Shown here: positions 41,830-50,966 of the stretch, piece by piece
How the letters are laid out: each line of letters begins with the position of its first letter
How positions within the stretch are numbered: the stretch's first letter is position 1
NCBI GenBank assembly: GCA_034411135.1
Contig: DAOUMN010000079.1
Location: forward strand, 1-64,000
DNA from: Bellilinea sp034411135
GTDB taxonomy: Bacteria; Chloroflexota; Anaerolineae; Anaerolineales; Anaerolineaceae
DNA: 64,000 nucleotides
Direction: 5' to 3'
Program-made: the position numbers and the translations under genes
The notes under the pieces: generated by a model
What the model was told of the DNA's origin: nothing
The model's database searches: none
The model's input: only the letters and a program-made list of their open reading frames with translations

Positions 41830-43035
41830 CTACAACACCTGTTCCAGCGTGCGGCAGACCAGCTCGACCTGCTCCTCGCTCATCACGCCGGAGAAAGGCA
41901 GCGCCAGCCCGCGCGCGCCCAGGTCCTCGGTGACCGGGAAATCGCCCGGCTGGTAGCCAAATCGCTCGACCATGTAGGGCTGCAAATGGATGGGCAGGAA
42001 ATACGGACGGACGGGGATGCCACGTTGCGCCAGTCGCTGCGCCAGAGCGGCACGGTCGATGCCGCGCTCGACACGGATGACATACACAAACCACGATACG
42101 CGGGTGGTGAACGGCTCCAATTGCGGCGGCTGCACGCCGGGAATGCGCTCCAGGCGCGTGTGATACCAGCCGGCAACCTGATCGCGCTTGTGCAATAGTT
42201 CGTCCAGGCGCTGCATCTGGGCAGCACCCAGCGCGGCGCTCATCTCATCCAGGCGGTAGTTGTAGCCCAAAAACGTGTGCTGCAGCCAGGTGTCGCCCGG
42301 CGCGCGCCCCTGGTTGCGCAGGGCGCGCATCAACTGACCGGCTGCATCGTCGTCAGTGACGATCAGCCCGCCCTCGCCGGTGGTAATCTGCTTATTGGGG
42401 TAGAAGGCAAACACGCCGTAATCGCCGAGCGTGCCGACCACGCGCCCTTTGTAGGCTGCGCCGAGTGCCTCGCACGAATCCTCGATCAGGCGCAGGTTGT
42501 GGACGCGGGCGGTTTGCTGCAGCCGGTCATAATCAGCGGGCTGCCCAAACACATCCACCGCCAGAATGGCTTTCAGACCCCTCTCATGCGGGGCAAGCCC
42601 GCCGGGCTGTTCCGCGCCGCGGCGCGGCAGCCAGCGGCGCGCTGCGGCTCCCCCGGCAGAAAGATCGCGGGCGGCTTCGGCAACCTGCTGCGGGTCGATG
42701 TTGCCGGTGCGCTCGTCCACGTCCACAAAAACCGGCACGGCATTTTCGAAGAGCAGCGCGTTAGCCGAGGCAACGAAAGAAAACGGGGTGGTGATGACCC
42801 AATCGCCGCTGCGAATGCCCGCAGCCCGCACACACAGGTGCAACCCGGCGGTGCCGGAATTGACCGCGATGGCGTGGCGCAAGCCGGTGTGGGCACGGAA
42901 GGCAGCCTCGAACAACTCGATCTGGCTGCCCATGCTCAGGTGAGGAGTTTCCAGCACTGCCTGCACCGCGGCACGCTCGACGGCGGTCAGGTCGGGGGAA
43001 GACATGGGTACCATGGGGGGAGGTAAAGGGTTCAT
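41830..43035 (-). CDS. DegT/DnrJ/EryC1/StrS-family sugar aminotransferase
   Basis: 401 aa PLP enzyme. LSMGSQIELFEAAFRAHTG, AVNSGTAGLHLCVRAAGI, PFSFVASANALLFENAVPVFVDVD, DCE-type ECEALGAAYKG and the PLP lysine in FYPNKQITTGEGG are all family motifs. It makes an amino sugar nucleotide for surface glycans or antibiotics. I start at ATG 43035; the frame continues up without family features. A 30-residue insertion around 170-200 (AGGAAARRWLPRRGAEQPGG) is unusual. Confidence 0.9.
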   Translation of the reverse strand: MNPLPPPMVPMSSPDLTAVERAAVQAVLETPHLSMGSQIELFEAAFRAHTGLRHAIAVNSGTAGLHLCVRAAGIRSGDWVITTPFSFVASANALLFENAVPVFVDVDERTGNIDPQQVAEAARDLSAGGAAARRWLPRRGAEQPGGLAPHERGLKAILAVDVFGQPADYDRLQQTARVHNLRLIEDSCEALGAAYKGRVVGTLGDYGVFAFYPNKQITTGEGGLIVTDDDAAGQLMRALRNQGRAPGDTWLQHTFLGYNYRLDEMSAALGAAQMQRLDELLHKRDQVAGWYHTRLERIPGVQPPQLEPFTTRVSWFVYVIRVERGIDRAALAQRLAQRGIPVRPYFLPIHLQPYMVERFGYQPGDFPVTEDLGARGLALPFSGVMSEEQVELVCRTLEQVL

Positions 43036-43180
43036 GGGGATGATTTTACCCTTCTTTGATCCTGAACGCAGTGTGGATTTGCTGGGCTGCACATGCGACG
43101 CATTGCGCTGGGCAGTAGATGGCGTACTCCATTCATGCGCCGCGCGCCGGTACACCCCACGGGTAAACCGTGAACCCTGG

Positions 43181-43945
43181 CTAAGCCAACAACAGCAGCA
43201 GCCAGCCCGAGACGGTGCGGTAGAGTGCCGGGGCGAGCACGTGGCGGATTTTAAGCATCATCCAGCCTGCCAGCAGCCCGTGCCCCAAGGCAACGCCCAG
43301 CGCGGTTAACTGCGTTTCCGGCGGCAGGACAAGCGCACGCGGCAGGTAGAAAACGGTGAATAGCAGGGTGGTCAGCAGCCAGCCGGGGACGGCGCCCAAC
43401 CAGGCAGACAGGCGCGGTTGAATATAGCCGCGAAAGGCGGTTTCCTCTGCCAGGGCGATTGCCGCCAGCAACAACAATGCCTGTCCCTGCTCCGCGCTGA
43501 CGCCCGCCAGCAGGCGCAGCAGCATGCCGCGCAAAAAGATCGACAGCAGGCTGACGGCAATGCCTACCTGCAAGGCAGGGGTGAGCAGCGCGCGGTTCCA
43601 GCCAACGCTGCGCAGCGGCTGGCGGCGGTAAGCAAGCGCCGCGGCGCTGAGCGCCGCGGCAGCTGCCGCCAGAGTCAACGCCGGGTAGAGCGATCCTGTC
43701 CCGCCGCGGGCAAACTCGGCAGCGGTGCCAGGCTGCAGGTAGATCAGCACGCTAAGCCCCAGCAGCGCGGCAGCCAGTCCCAACGCAAACCAGCCCTCGC
43801 GGCGCGGGTAGCGAAATGCCAGCGGCGCAACCAAGCGGATGCGCGGGCTGATGCCCAGCAGCAGGGTCACAGCCACCACGCCGAGCGCTTCACTGAGCAG
43901 CCCGACCCATTGGTTGAAGGTCAGCAGCGGCATCGGCGCGCTCAA
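43181..43945 (-). CDS. CPBP family intramembrane metalloprotease
   Basis: 254 aa, about seven helices. The CPBP signature EExxxR is present as LAEETAFRGYIQPRL, followed by a later ALGVALGHGLLAGWMML. The N-terminus could begin at TTG 43945 (overlapping the bactofilin stop as TTGA) or at ATG 43933. Such proteases (CAAX-like) can process prenylated or other membrane proteins; the substrate is unknown. Confidence 0.8.
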   Translation of the reverse strand: MSAPMPLLTFNQWVGLLSEALGVVAVTLLLGISPRIRLVAPLAFRYPRREGWFALGLAAALLGLSVLIYLQPGTAAEFARGGTGSLYPALTLAAAAAALSAAALAYRRQPLRSVGWNRALLTPALQVGIAVSLLSIFLRGMLLRLLAGVSAEQGQALLLLAAIALAEETAFRGYIQPRLSAWLGAVPGWLLTTLLFTVFYLPRALVLPPETQLTALGVALGHGLLAGWMMLKIRHVLAPALYRTVSGWLLLLLA

Positions 43946-44379
43946 CCCTGTCCGGCGGGCTCTTCGGGCGGCAAACCACCCGTTTCTTCATCCGGCTCGA
44001 TCTGAATCTCAACCCTTTCCTCCATGCGTACCTGACCGCGCAGGAAAGCACCCTCCTCAGTGGAAAACGAGACGGTGGTCACGTCGCCCCATACCCGCCC
44101 GGTAGCGCGGATTTCCAGCTTTTCGGCGGTAATGTTGCCGCGCACCGCCCCGGCGACGACCACCGTGTTAGCGCGCAGTTCCGGGCAGTTGATCCGCCCG
44201 GTCTCGCCCACCACCACCAGTCCGCGCACAGCGATATCTCCCTCAAAGGTACCCTCGATGCGTACCCCACCGCTGCCGTGCAGGTCGCCCTTCCAGTTGA
44301 TGCCCGGACCGAGCACCGAGGTGACCCGTTCGGCGGGTGCTGGCGGGGTAGAACTGGCAGGTGGATTTTTGCGGAACAT
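43942..44379 (-). CDS. Bactofilin (polymer-forming cytoskeletal protein)
   Basis: 145 aa. A short Pro-rich tail, then the right-handed beta-helix core: VTSVLGPGINWKGDLHGSGGVRIEGTFEGDIAVRGLVVVGETGRI, NTVVVAGAVRGNITAEKLEIRATGRVWGDV. It polymerises into filaments at the membrane and shapes the envelope or recruits peptidoglycan enzymes. AGGAG lies 9 bases upstream. Gene neighbours (acyltransferase, CPBP protease) suggest an envelope role. Confidence 0.92.
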   Translation of the reverse strand: MFRKNPPASSTPPAPAERVTSVLGPGINWKGDLHGSGGVRIEGTFEGDIAVRGLVVVGETGRINCPELRANTVVVAGAVRGNITAEKLEIRATGRVWGDVTTVSFSTEEGAFLRGQVRMEERVEIQIEPDEETGGLPPEEPAGQG

Positions 44380-44402
44380 AGTTTCTCTCTCCTGTTCAGG
44401 TC

Positions 44403-45080
44403 TTAGCGCGGCGGGTGAATCGTTCCGGCATACACTACCGCGCCGGGTGGTACATCCGCCTTGACGGTGGCACCGTTGCCCACCCTTGCCCCGCGCCCAA
44501 TGGTCAGATTAAGGTTGACGGTTGCACCCATGCCGATTTGGGCAAAGTCCTCCACGTGCACGCCACCCGCCAGCAACGCACCGGGTGACAGGTTGACACA
44601 GCGCCCAATCTGGCAGTCGTGGGAGACGACTACCCCGGCATTGAGTACGCTGCCGTAGCCAATCACTGCGCTGGCGCTGACGTAGGACTGCGCCAGCACT
44701 TGCACGCCGCCCTCCAGCCGCGCGGAGGAGTCGATCCAGGCAGTGGGGTGGACGACTGCCGGACAGTTGAAGCCAGCTTGCGCCAGCAGTTCGAAGACGC
44801 GCAGGCGCACCTCAGGGTGGTTGATACCGCCCACGCCATTGACCGCCAGGCGTGTACCGCGCGCAAAGACGTCCGCCAGCGCCGCGGAGCCGCCCAGCAC
44901 CGGCACACCGAGCACGTCCGATCCGGGGGTCAGCCCATCATCGATCACCCCCACCCAGTGGAACGTCCCAGTGGCGCGCACCAGTTCAATCAGCGTTTTA
45001 CCGTGCCCGCCGCCTCCAAACAGCACCAGCGCGGTCGGGTCGTAGTCGAAAGCCGGCATGCGTGCGTCGGAATCGATCAT
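44403..45080 (-). CDS. NeuD/PglD-type sugar O/N-acyltransferase
   Basis: 225 aa. An N-terminal Rossmann-like domain with LVLFGGGGHGKTLIELVRATG and a C-terminal left-handed beta-helix of hexapeptide repeats (VHPTAWIDSSARLEGGVQVLAQSYVSASAVIGYGSVLNAGVVVSHDCQIGRC). It has the SHDCQIG catalytic-site His. Members acetylate an amino sugar made by a DegT-type aminotransferase; one is encoded downstream at 41830. First gene of this minus-strand cluster. Confidence 0.88.
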   Translation of the reverse strand: MIDSDARMPAFDYDPTALVLFGGGGHGKTLIELVRATGTFHWVGVIDDGLTPGSDVLGVPVLGGSAALADVFARGTRLAVNGVGGINHPEVRLRVFELLAQAGFNCPAVVHPTAWIDSSARLEGGVQVLAQSYVSASAVIGYGSVLNAGVVVSHDCQIGRCVNLSPGALLAGGVHVEDFAQIGMGATVNLNLTIGRGARVGNGATVKADVPPGAVVYAGTIHPPR

Positions 45081-45110
45081 AACCCTGTTATATCACAGCT
45101 TCGCCTGCGC

Positions 45111-45875
45111 TCACAACCGCAAACACGCCTCGACCGCCAGCCAGAAGATGCGCTCACGATCACTGGCGCGCTTGTGCCAGGCGCGGCTGTCCCAGCCCTC
45201 CGGCACCACCAGGTCGCCGCCATACACCAGCTGCCCAAAGGTCACCCCGCGGAACTCAGCCACCGCGAAGAAGGCAGCGGCTTCCATCTCGACCACCTGG
45301 CAACCGTCCGCCTGGCGGCGGGCGCGGCGTTCAACCGTTTCGCGGTAGATACCATCGGTCGTCCAGGCTTTGGCAAGTGTGTAGGGCAGTCCGACGGCTT
45401 CCAGCGCGGCTTGCAGGGCAGCCACAGCGCGCGGGCTGGCAGCCACCTCGCGCCCAGGCGGCAGATAGTGATAGGAGACACCTTCGTCGCGCACTGCGCC
45501 GGTCAGGATCAGCGGATGACCGGCGTCGATGGCGGGATCAATCACCCCGCAGCCACCGGCGGCAATCAGCCGGTCGACGCCCAGGGCAATGATTTCTTCG
45601 AGAAAGCCGGCTGCCAGCGGCGCGCCAACCCCCGGATGGGCTACCAGCAGCGACTCACCGCCGGTTTCCAGCTGGTAAAGCGGGTTGGGTCCGATCTCGG
45701 ATTTGAGCCGTCCAATCGGGTTGAGTTGACCACGGCGGCGCAGGCGGTTGAGCACATCGGCAAAGAAGCACAGCACTGCGCGCGGCGGCGCGGGCTGGCT
45801 GAGACGCACCGGGCGCGGCTCAAGGATCGCGCTGCGGGCGGGGTCGAATTCCAGGATGGGGGCAGTCGGGTTCAT
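45111..45875 (-). CDS. Nucleoside phosphorylase (PNP/UDP family)
   Basis: 254 aa. Family motifs: VAHPGVGAPLAAGFLEEIIALGVDRLIAAGGCGVIDPAI, a later RDEGVSYHYLPPGREV, and the purine/uridine-binding VVEMEAAAFFAVAEFRG. It splits nucleosides with phosphate. The long N-terminus before residue 70 is not typical and may modify specificity. No purine operon nearby. Confidence 0.85.
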   Translation of the reverse strand: MNPTAPILEFDPARSAILEPRPVRLSQPAPPRAVLCFFADVLNRLRRRGQLNPIGRLKSEIGPNPLYQLETGGESLLVAHPGVGAPLAAGFLEEIIALGVDRLIAAGGCGVIDPAIDAGHPLILTGAVRDEGVSYHYLPPGREVAASPRAVAALQAALEAVGLPYTLAKAWTTDGIYRETVERRARRQADGCQVVEMEAAAFFAVAEFRGVTFGQLVYGGDLVVPEGWDSRAWHKRASDRERIFWLAVEACLRL

Positions 45876-46146
45876 GGCGACTCGTGAGGTGAGGGATTGG
45901 CAGAATTTTACCTTAAACAGTCTTGCCCAACATGTTTTTAGTTCGTTAGCTTTAAATTAAGGCTTGACTCGGTTTTAGAGGGGGAAACATTCTTGTTTGC
46001 GGACCGAATTGCCGGAAGGCTGTGGAAATACAAGCACTTTCACAAGCCGCTGCACAGCTTTTTCAGCGCTTGCGGCGTCCATTTGGTCAACAATCAGGGT
46101 AACAGAGGTGCGCAGATGATAAAGTGGTTTTCACCCTTCGGCATAC
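45876..46146. other. AT-rich intergenic region
   Basis: A 271-base stretch between two minus-strand genes. It holds an AT-rich patch at 45930-45965 and one short plus-strand frame (60 codons from a TTG at 45993) with no ribosome site, which I do not believe is a gene. The phosphorylase promoter should lie here, but no paired hexamers stand out. Confidence 0.35.
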
Positions 46147-46626
46147 TCAGCCTACACCCTGACGCAGGAATTTGACGTACACCAGTTCGGGGTCACCCTC
46201 ATCCAGGTAGTGGAGCACGCCGGAGAGGGTATAACCGGCTTTTTCGAGCAGCACCTGCATTGGACGGTTAGACAGGTTGGTCGAGGTGAACAATTTCGGC
46301 GTGCGGCAAAGCACCTCCAGGTAGTGGATCAGCGCTTGAGCCGCGCCGTGGCGTCGCCATGCAGGGGCAACGTACAGTAAGGTGAGAAATCCATTACCGA
46401 AGGACCCGTAATCGAACAGGGCAAAGCCAATGGTTTGCCCGCCAGCCTGCGCCAGCAGGCATTCACCCGTGCTGGCGGCGTGGCGCAGGTGCGCCAGGCG
46501 GTCAGCATCCGTCGCAGCGAGCGGGTCAAGAGCGATCAGATCATCCAGATCACCGGCAGACGCAGAACGGATGGTAAAGGTAGCGCCGCCGGGAGGCGGG
46601 TGGGAAGTTTGCTGTGATACAGCCAT
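46147..46626 (-). CDS. GNAT family N-acetyltransferase
   Basis: 159 aa. It starts FTIRSASAGDLDDLIALDP, then has LTLLYVAPAWRRHGAAQALIHYLEVLC (acetyl-CoA loop R-R-H-G-A-A) and NRPMQVLLEKAGYTLSG. GAGG 7 bases upstream supports ATG 46626. Single gene; substrate unknown. Confidence 0.87.
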   Translation of the reverse strand: MAVSQQTSHPPPGGATFTIRSASAGDLDDLIALDPLAATDADRLAHLRHAASTGECLLAQAGGQTIGFALFDYGSFGNGFLTLLYVAPAWRRHGAAQALIHYLEVLCRTPKLFTSTNLSNRPMQVLLEKAGYTLSGVLHYLDEGDPELVYVKFLRQGVG

Positions 46627-46856
46627 AAGTTTTCCTCATCAACAGGCGGCTTGGCGCCGCCCACATAGAGCGGTTGGCTGCGCTCAACCGGCGCGCAGTG
46701 GTTGGTTAATTTCGATCAGATTGCCATCCCAGGTCGCGGAAATTGTGCACCAGCAGACGGGTGAATTCAAATTTGAATTGTATGATCATCTCCTCTCCGG
46801 ATAAAAAGCGATCGTTATAATGAGAACCGACGAGCCAAGCCGGTCAACTTTCGCAC

Positions 46857-47243
46857 TCAATCCTCAATTGGCTCGACCCAGGCGCGGCGGTTATTGGGAG
46901 CGGGGTAGTCCTCGGGCCAGAATTCGACCATGCGGGCTATTTTGCCGCCGCGAATCTCGAAAAAGGTAATGGCGCGGGCGGTCACGGTTCCATCCGAGAC
47001 GCATACATCACTGACTGCCTCGTCTTCACCGGCGACAATGCGGTTGATGGTGAATGTCCAGGGGCCATGCGCCGGATAGTGCTGGTTGACCAGAGCAAAA
47101 TTCAGCCGACCGCGAATGCGCTCGCGCGATTGCGGCCATTCGAGCAGGAAGTCATCGCTCAATACCTGACCGACGGCGTGAAAATCGTTGCCTGCCATCA
47201 ATGCCCAAAACGTTTCGACTACCTGCCGGGTGTTCAGGTTCAT
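46857..47243 (-). CDS. SnoaL-like (NTF2-fold) protein
   Basis: 128 aa cone-shaped alpha+beta fold: MNLNTRQVVETFWALMAGNDFHAVGQVLSDDFLLEWPQSRERI at the N-terminus and ITFFEIRGGKIARMVEFWPEDYPAPNNRRAWVE at the end are typical of SnoaL-like proteins. The pocket could bind a small hydrophobic ligand; activity is unknown. AAAGGA precedes ATG 47243; the longer frame to 47354 is not supported. Confidence 0.82.
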   Translation of the reverse strand: MNLNTRQVVETFWALMAGNDFHAVGQVLSDDFLLEWPQSRERIRGRLNFALVNQHYPAHGPWTFTINRIVAGEDEAVSDVCVSDGTVTARAITFFEIRGGKIARMVEFWPEDYPAPNNRRAWVEPIED

Positions 47244-47373
47244 TGCCGGGCTTCCTTTCGCTGAATCGCTGTGCTGCGTGTTTTCATTATAAATTCCCGG
47301 CGCAGGCGAAGTCAATTGGCTGTTCTGGATCACAGGGGACGCCCAGCACGGCATTTTTTAAGCATTCATGCTC

Positions 47374-47402
47374 TTGTCAGCCGTTCGCCGCGCGGGTATA
47401 AT
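47374..47402 (+). promoter_or_regulatory. Promoter of the NurA/HerA operon
   Basis: TTGTCA (47374-47379) and a perfect TATAAT (47397-47402) with a 17-base spacer. Transcription starts about 47409 and gives a 25-base leader with GGGGCAAAG just before the ATG at 47435. One of the clearest promoters in the window. Confidence 0.8.
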
Positions 47403-47434
47403 CTGAAACAAATGTTCGATAAGAAGGGGCAAAG

Positions 47435-48625
47435 ATGCCGGTCAATTATCTGCAAATTCAGCGCCAGATCAACGAGAAGTGCTCCAGCGCCGGTGAGCGC
47501 CAGCTTATCCTCGACGACCGCCTGGCGCGCGCCCGCGCCCTGCTCGCGCAGCACGCTGCCAGCCTGGACGAACTGCGCGAGCGCGTCGAGCAGGCAGCCA
47601 GCCGCGAAGCCAGCCTGCGCTGTGCTGCTCCTCTGCTCGAAAACCTGACCGCCGCCATCGCTGTGCCCGAATCGACCGCTCTGCCGCTGCTGCTGGCAGC
47701 CGACGGCTCACAGGTCAACCCCAGCCGCCACGACCCGATCGAGTTCGCGGTGATCAACATCGGCATCTTCCGCATCCAGCCCAGCGGCGGAGTCATTCCC
47801 GCCGAGGAAACCGCCAGCGAACTGTACCTGTTCGAAGACCTGGACAACCCGCTCACCCCGCTGACCGAGGAGGTGGTAGCGCTCAAGCGCGACCTGTCCG
47901 AGCGGCGCATGCTTGCCCGGCGCGCCGAAGCCGAGAGCGGCAGCTTTGCCATCCTGACCCTGACCGATGGACCCCTGGAGCTGTACCGCGAGCCCCGCGA
48001 AAACCGCCAGTTCGATCAGTTGTTCCGCGAATACCTGCAGGTGCTCGAACGCATGGCGCAGATGAATGTGATCACCGCCGGCTACGTGGATAAACCCGCC
48101 AGCGACTTGGTGGTGCGCCTGCTTGAGCTGACCCTTTACCCCATCGAGCAAGCCCGCGATGCGCAGCGCGATCGCCCGCTCGCCGGAGTGCGCGACCATC
48201 ACCTGTATGCCGGGCTGCTCCAGCCCGGGCAGCGCAGCGCAGTCTTCGCCATCCAATCACCCGGCAGCAGCCGCTTCGGCAATTACAACCTGAATCTGAT
48301 GCCGTGTTTCTTCTACCTGAATACCGCGCAAGGCAAAGACAGCATGCTGGCGCGGGTGGAAATACCGCGCTGGGTGGCGCTGCGCCCGGCACTGGTCGAT
48401 ATGCTGCATGCGGCGTTGTTGCAGCAGTGCCGCCAGACCGGCAGCCAGCCCTACCCCTACGCGCTGCACCGCGCCCACGAGATTGCCCTGGTCAGCCGCG
48501 AGGAAAAGGAACAAATTCAGGCAATGATCACCCGCGCCATGCGCGGCGCTGGGCTTGAGGTCGGCGAAAAGAGCGCCAAACAAGCTCTCAAAGATCTGCC
48601 AGCAAAAGGGAGGCACACACCATGA
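47435..48625 (+). CDS. nurA: NurA-domain nuclease
   Basis: 396 aa. The N-terminal coiled coil (about 20-70) precedes the RNase H-like NurA core: LLLAADGSQVNPSRHDPIEFAVINIGIF carries the first catalytic Asp; TLTDGPLELY holds the second; VITAGYVDKPASDLVVRLLEL and PYPYALHRAHEIALVS (histidine near the end) complete the pattern. With HerA it resects DNA ends. It overlaps the next gene by 4 bases. Best studied in archaea; this bacterial copy keeps the acidic motifs. Confidence 0.88.
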   Translation: MPVNYLQIQRQINEKCSSAGERQLILDDRLARARALLAQHAASLDELRERVEQAASREASLRCAAPLLENLTAAIAVPESTALPLLLAADGSQVNPSRHDPIEFAVINIGIFRIQPSGGVIPAEETASELYLFEDLDNPLTPLTEEVVALKRDLSERRMLARRAEAESGSFAILTLTDGPLELYREPRENRQFDQLFREYLQVLERMAQMNVITAGYVDKPASDLVVRLLELTLYPIEQARDAQRDRPLAGVRDHHLYAGLLQPGQRSAVFAIQSPGSSRFGNYNLNLMPCFFYLNTAQGKDSMLARVEIPRWVALRPALVDMLHAALLQQCRQTGSQPYPYALHRAHEIALVSREEKEQIQAMITRAMRGAGLEVGEKSAKQALKDLPAKGRHTP

Positions 48626-49233
48626 GCACACTTCGGATTGGGCGCCTGCTGCGCGCCACCACCACCGGCTGCGTGATCGGCTGCCGTGTCAACCAATTAG
48701 ATCTGCCCGTCTTTGGCGGCATGGTGCGCATCCCGCTGGCAGACGGCAGCCAGATCTTCGGGTTGATCCATAACATCCAGATCGACGACGACGGCTTGAT
48801 CCGCCAGTTAATCACCAGCGAAGCCGTCACCGACGAGGTGCTGCTCGACAACCGTAACAATCGCAACGTGCCAGTCGAGATTGGTGTGATCTTCATCGGC
48901 AGCCAGCAAGACGGGCAGATAGCCCACCTGCTACCGCCGCGTCCACCGCTCAGCCTGGATGAGATCTTTATCTGCACCAGGCAAGAGGTAGCTGCCTTCA
49001 CCGCCGCCGGGCGTTTTGGCTACCTGCGTCACATCCTGCGCGATGCAACCCTGCCGCAGGCAGAACTGCTGGCAGCCCACATTCAGCAAGCCGGGCAAGC
49101 GCAGCAGGCGCTGGGCAACCCCGGCTGGGTACAGGCAGTCACCCGCGAATTGATCATCCTGCTGCGCGATGATTACGCCGCGTTGATGAACGTGCTCAGC
49201 GCGGTGAGTGATATTTCCATCATCCAATCCTGA
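48622..49233 (+). CDS. HAS-barrel-like protein between nurA and herA
   Basis: 203 aa. The first 60 residues form a beta-barrel-like pattern (RIGRLLRATTTGCVIGCRVN, GGMVRIPLADGSQIFGLIHNIQI) similar to the HAS barrel that begins HerA proteins. The rest is helical (LSLDEIFICTRQEVAAFTAAGRFGYLRHILRD) with no catalytic motif. Placed between nuclease and ATPase genes, it is probably a third subunit or adaptor. Function not known. Confidence 0.65.
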   Translation: MSTLRIGRLLRATTTGCVIGCRVNQLDLPVFGGMVRIPLADGSQIFGLIHNIQIDDDGLIRQLITSEAVTDEVLLDNRNNRNVPVEIGVIFIGSQQDGQIAHLLPPRPPLSLDEIFICTRQEVAAFTAAGRFGYLRHILRDATLPQAELLAAHIQQAGQAQQALGNPGWVQAVTRELIILLRDDYAALMNVLSAVSDISIIQS

Positions 49234-49247
49234 AGAGGGCTGCATCC

Positions 49248-50966
49248 ATGAACCTACCCGCCAACCCACCCCATGAGACAATCCTCGGCTATGTCGTCGG
49301 CGGCAGCCTGAAGGACTCCATCACCGTGCGCCTGACCGTCCCGCCCCAACAGGTCAAGGAAGGTTCGTTTGTGGTTATCGAGAGCGGCAACTGGCGTTTT
49401 TACGGCACGGTGACCGACATCCAGCTGGGCAGCACCGATCCGCGCTTTGCCGATGAACAATCCGAGGCACGCCTGCCGGCGGGCATTGCCAGCCTGCTGC
49501 ACGGACAGACGCTGTACGCCAACCTGCAGATCCTGCCTGCGTTGATGCAGGAGGTGGGACCCGACCCGGCATCGCCGGAATACGACGCGTGGCGCGCCAG
49601 TCACCCGGACGATAGCGGCTTGCAGCCCCAGCCGGTCAAGACTGTGCCCGCCCACCACGCGCCGCTGCACGCTGCCCAGGCGGTGGATGTCGCCAACATC
49701 TTCGGACAGCCCGACCAGCGCAACTTTGTCATCGGCTACACCCGCGAGCAAAACCTACCCATTCCGATCGATCTGGAGAAGTTCGTCCAACGCTCGTCGG
49801 GCATCTTTGGCGCCACCGGCACGGGCAAATCGTTCCTCACGCGCCTGCTGCTGGCTGGACTGGTGCATTACAACAAAGCCTCGACGCTGTTGTTCGACAT
49901 GCACAACGAGTACGCCTACGAAGATATCGCCTCGGACACCCAAGAAAAAATTCCCGGTCTGGCGGACAAGTTCAAAACCCGCGTGCGGGTGGTTGCGTTG
50001 GGCGAAAGCGCCTCGATTCGCGGACGTAGCCCGGATTTCACCCTCATGCTGGCGGAACGCGACATCCAGCCGGAGGACATCGAGATGCTCACCCGCGAGC
50101 TGAACCTGCGCGAGACTACCCCCGCCACGCTGGAGGCGCTGCGGCATTCGTTTGGCGATAACTGGTTCGGCGAGTTCAAGCGCATGCGCTACGGCGCAAT
50201 GATCGAGGACGAGAACGGCAAGAAGATCCCCGCACCGGACAGCGTGGCGCACTGGGCGAATCAGAACGGGGTCAACGTAGCAGCTGCCGAGGGTTTACAC
50301 AGCAAATTGCAGCGCGTATTTAATAAGCCGTACATTATTCCCAACCCGCCCGCCAACAGCCTGCAACAGATCATCGAAGCCCTGGCAGGCAGGCTGCATG
50401 TGGTTCTATCGTTTGGCGAGCACGAATCGGACCTGGACTACCTGCTGGTGACCAACCTGATCACCCGCCGCATCCGCCAGGAGTGGGAAAAGCGCACCAA
50501 TGCCTACCGCTCACACCCGGACAAGAACCCCGAGCCGCGCCCGCTGGTGGTGGTGATCGAAGAAGCGCACAAACTGCTCAACCGCGAAATGGCAGCCCAA
50601 ACCGCCTTTTCGACCATTGCGCGCGAAATGCGTAAATACTATGTTACCCTGCTGATCGTTGACCAACGTCCGTCGCAGATTTACGACGAGGTCATGTCGC
50701 AATTGGGCACGCGGGTCAGCGCCTGGCTGGGCGACGAGGCGGACATCGCCGCGGTGTTGTCCGGGCTGGCAGGACGGGATGCGCTGCGCGGTATGCTGGC
50801 GCGCCTGCAGCCCAAGGAAGAAGCCCTGCTGCTCGGCTGGGGAGTGAGTATGCCGATTCTGGTGCGCTCACGCCGCTACGATGCCAGCTTCTTCCGCGAA
50901 CTGGGCATGAACGAACCCGGCGCACGCAAAGCCGACGACGCCATCCGCGAACTATTTGGCGGGTAG
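49248..50966 (+). CDS. herA: HerA-type DNA translocase ATPase
   Basis: 572 aa. An N-terminal HAS barrel (LGYVVGGSLKDSITVRLT, SFVVIESGNWRFYGTVTDIQLG) is followed by a hexameric FtsK/HerA ATPase: Walker A GATGTGKS at 188-195, Walker B RPLVVVIEEAHKLLN around residue 430, and an arginine-finger-type segment (AREMRKYYVTLLIVDQRPSQI). It pumps DNA into NurA for end resection. It ends the operon. Confidence 0.92.
   Translation: MNLPANPPHETILGYVVGGSLKDSITVRLTVPPQQVKEGSFVVIESGNWRFYGTVTDIQLGSTDPRFADEQSEARLPAGIASLLHGQTLYANLQILPALMQEVGPDPASPEYDAWRASHPDDSGLQPQPVKTVPAHHAPLHAAQAVDVANIFGQPDQRNFVIGYTREQNLPIPIDLEKFVQRSSGIFGATGTGKSFLTRLLLAGLVHYNKASTLLFDMHNEYAYEDIASDTQEKIPGLADKFKTRVRVVALGESASIRGRSPDFTLMLAERDIQPEDIEMLTRELNLRETTPATLEALRHSFGDNWFGEFKRMRYGAMIEDENGKKIPAPDSVAHWANQNGVNVAAAEGLHSKLQRVFNKPYIIPNPPANSLQQIIEALAGRLHVVLSFGEHESDLDYLLVTNLITRRIRQEWEKRTNAYRSHPDKNPEPRPLVVVIEEAHKLLNREMAAQTAFSTIAREMRKYYVTLLIVDQRPSQIYDEVMSQLGTRVSAWLGDEADIAAVLSGLAGRDALRGMLARLQPKEEALLLGWGVSMPILVRSRRYDASFFRELGMNEPGARKADDAIRELFGG

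Noticed and set aside
45993..46175. Possible 60 aa plus-strand peptide
   Set aside because: TTG start without ribosome site, overlaps the 3' end of the opposite gene.
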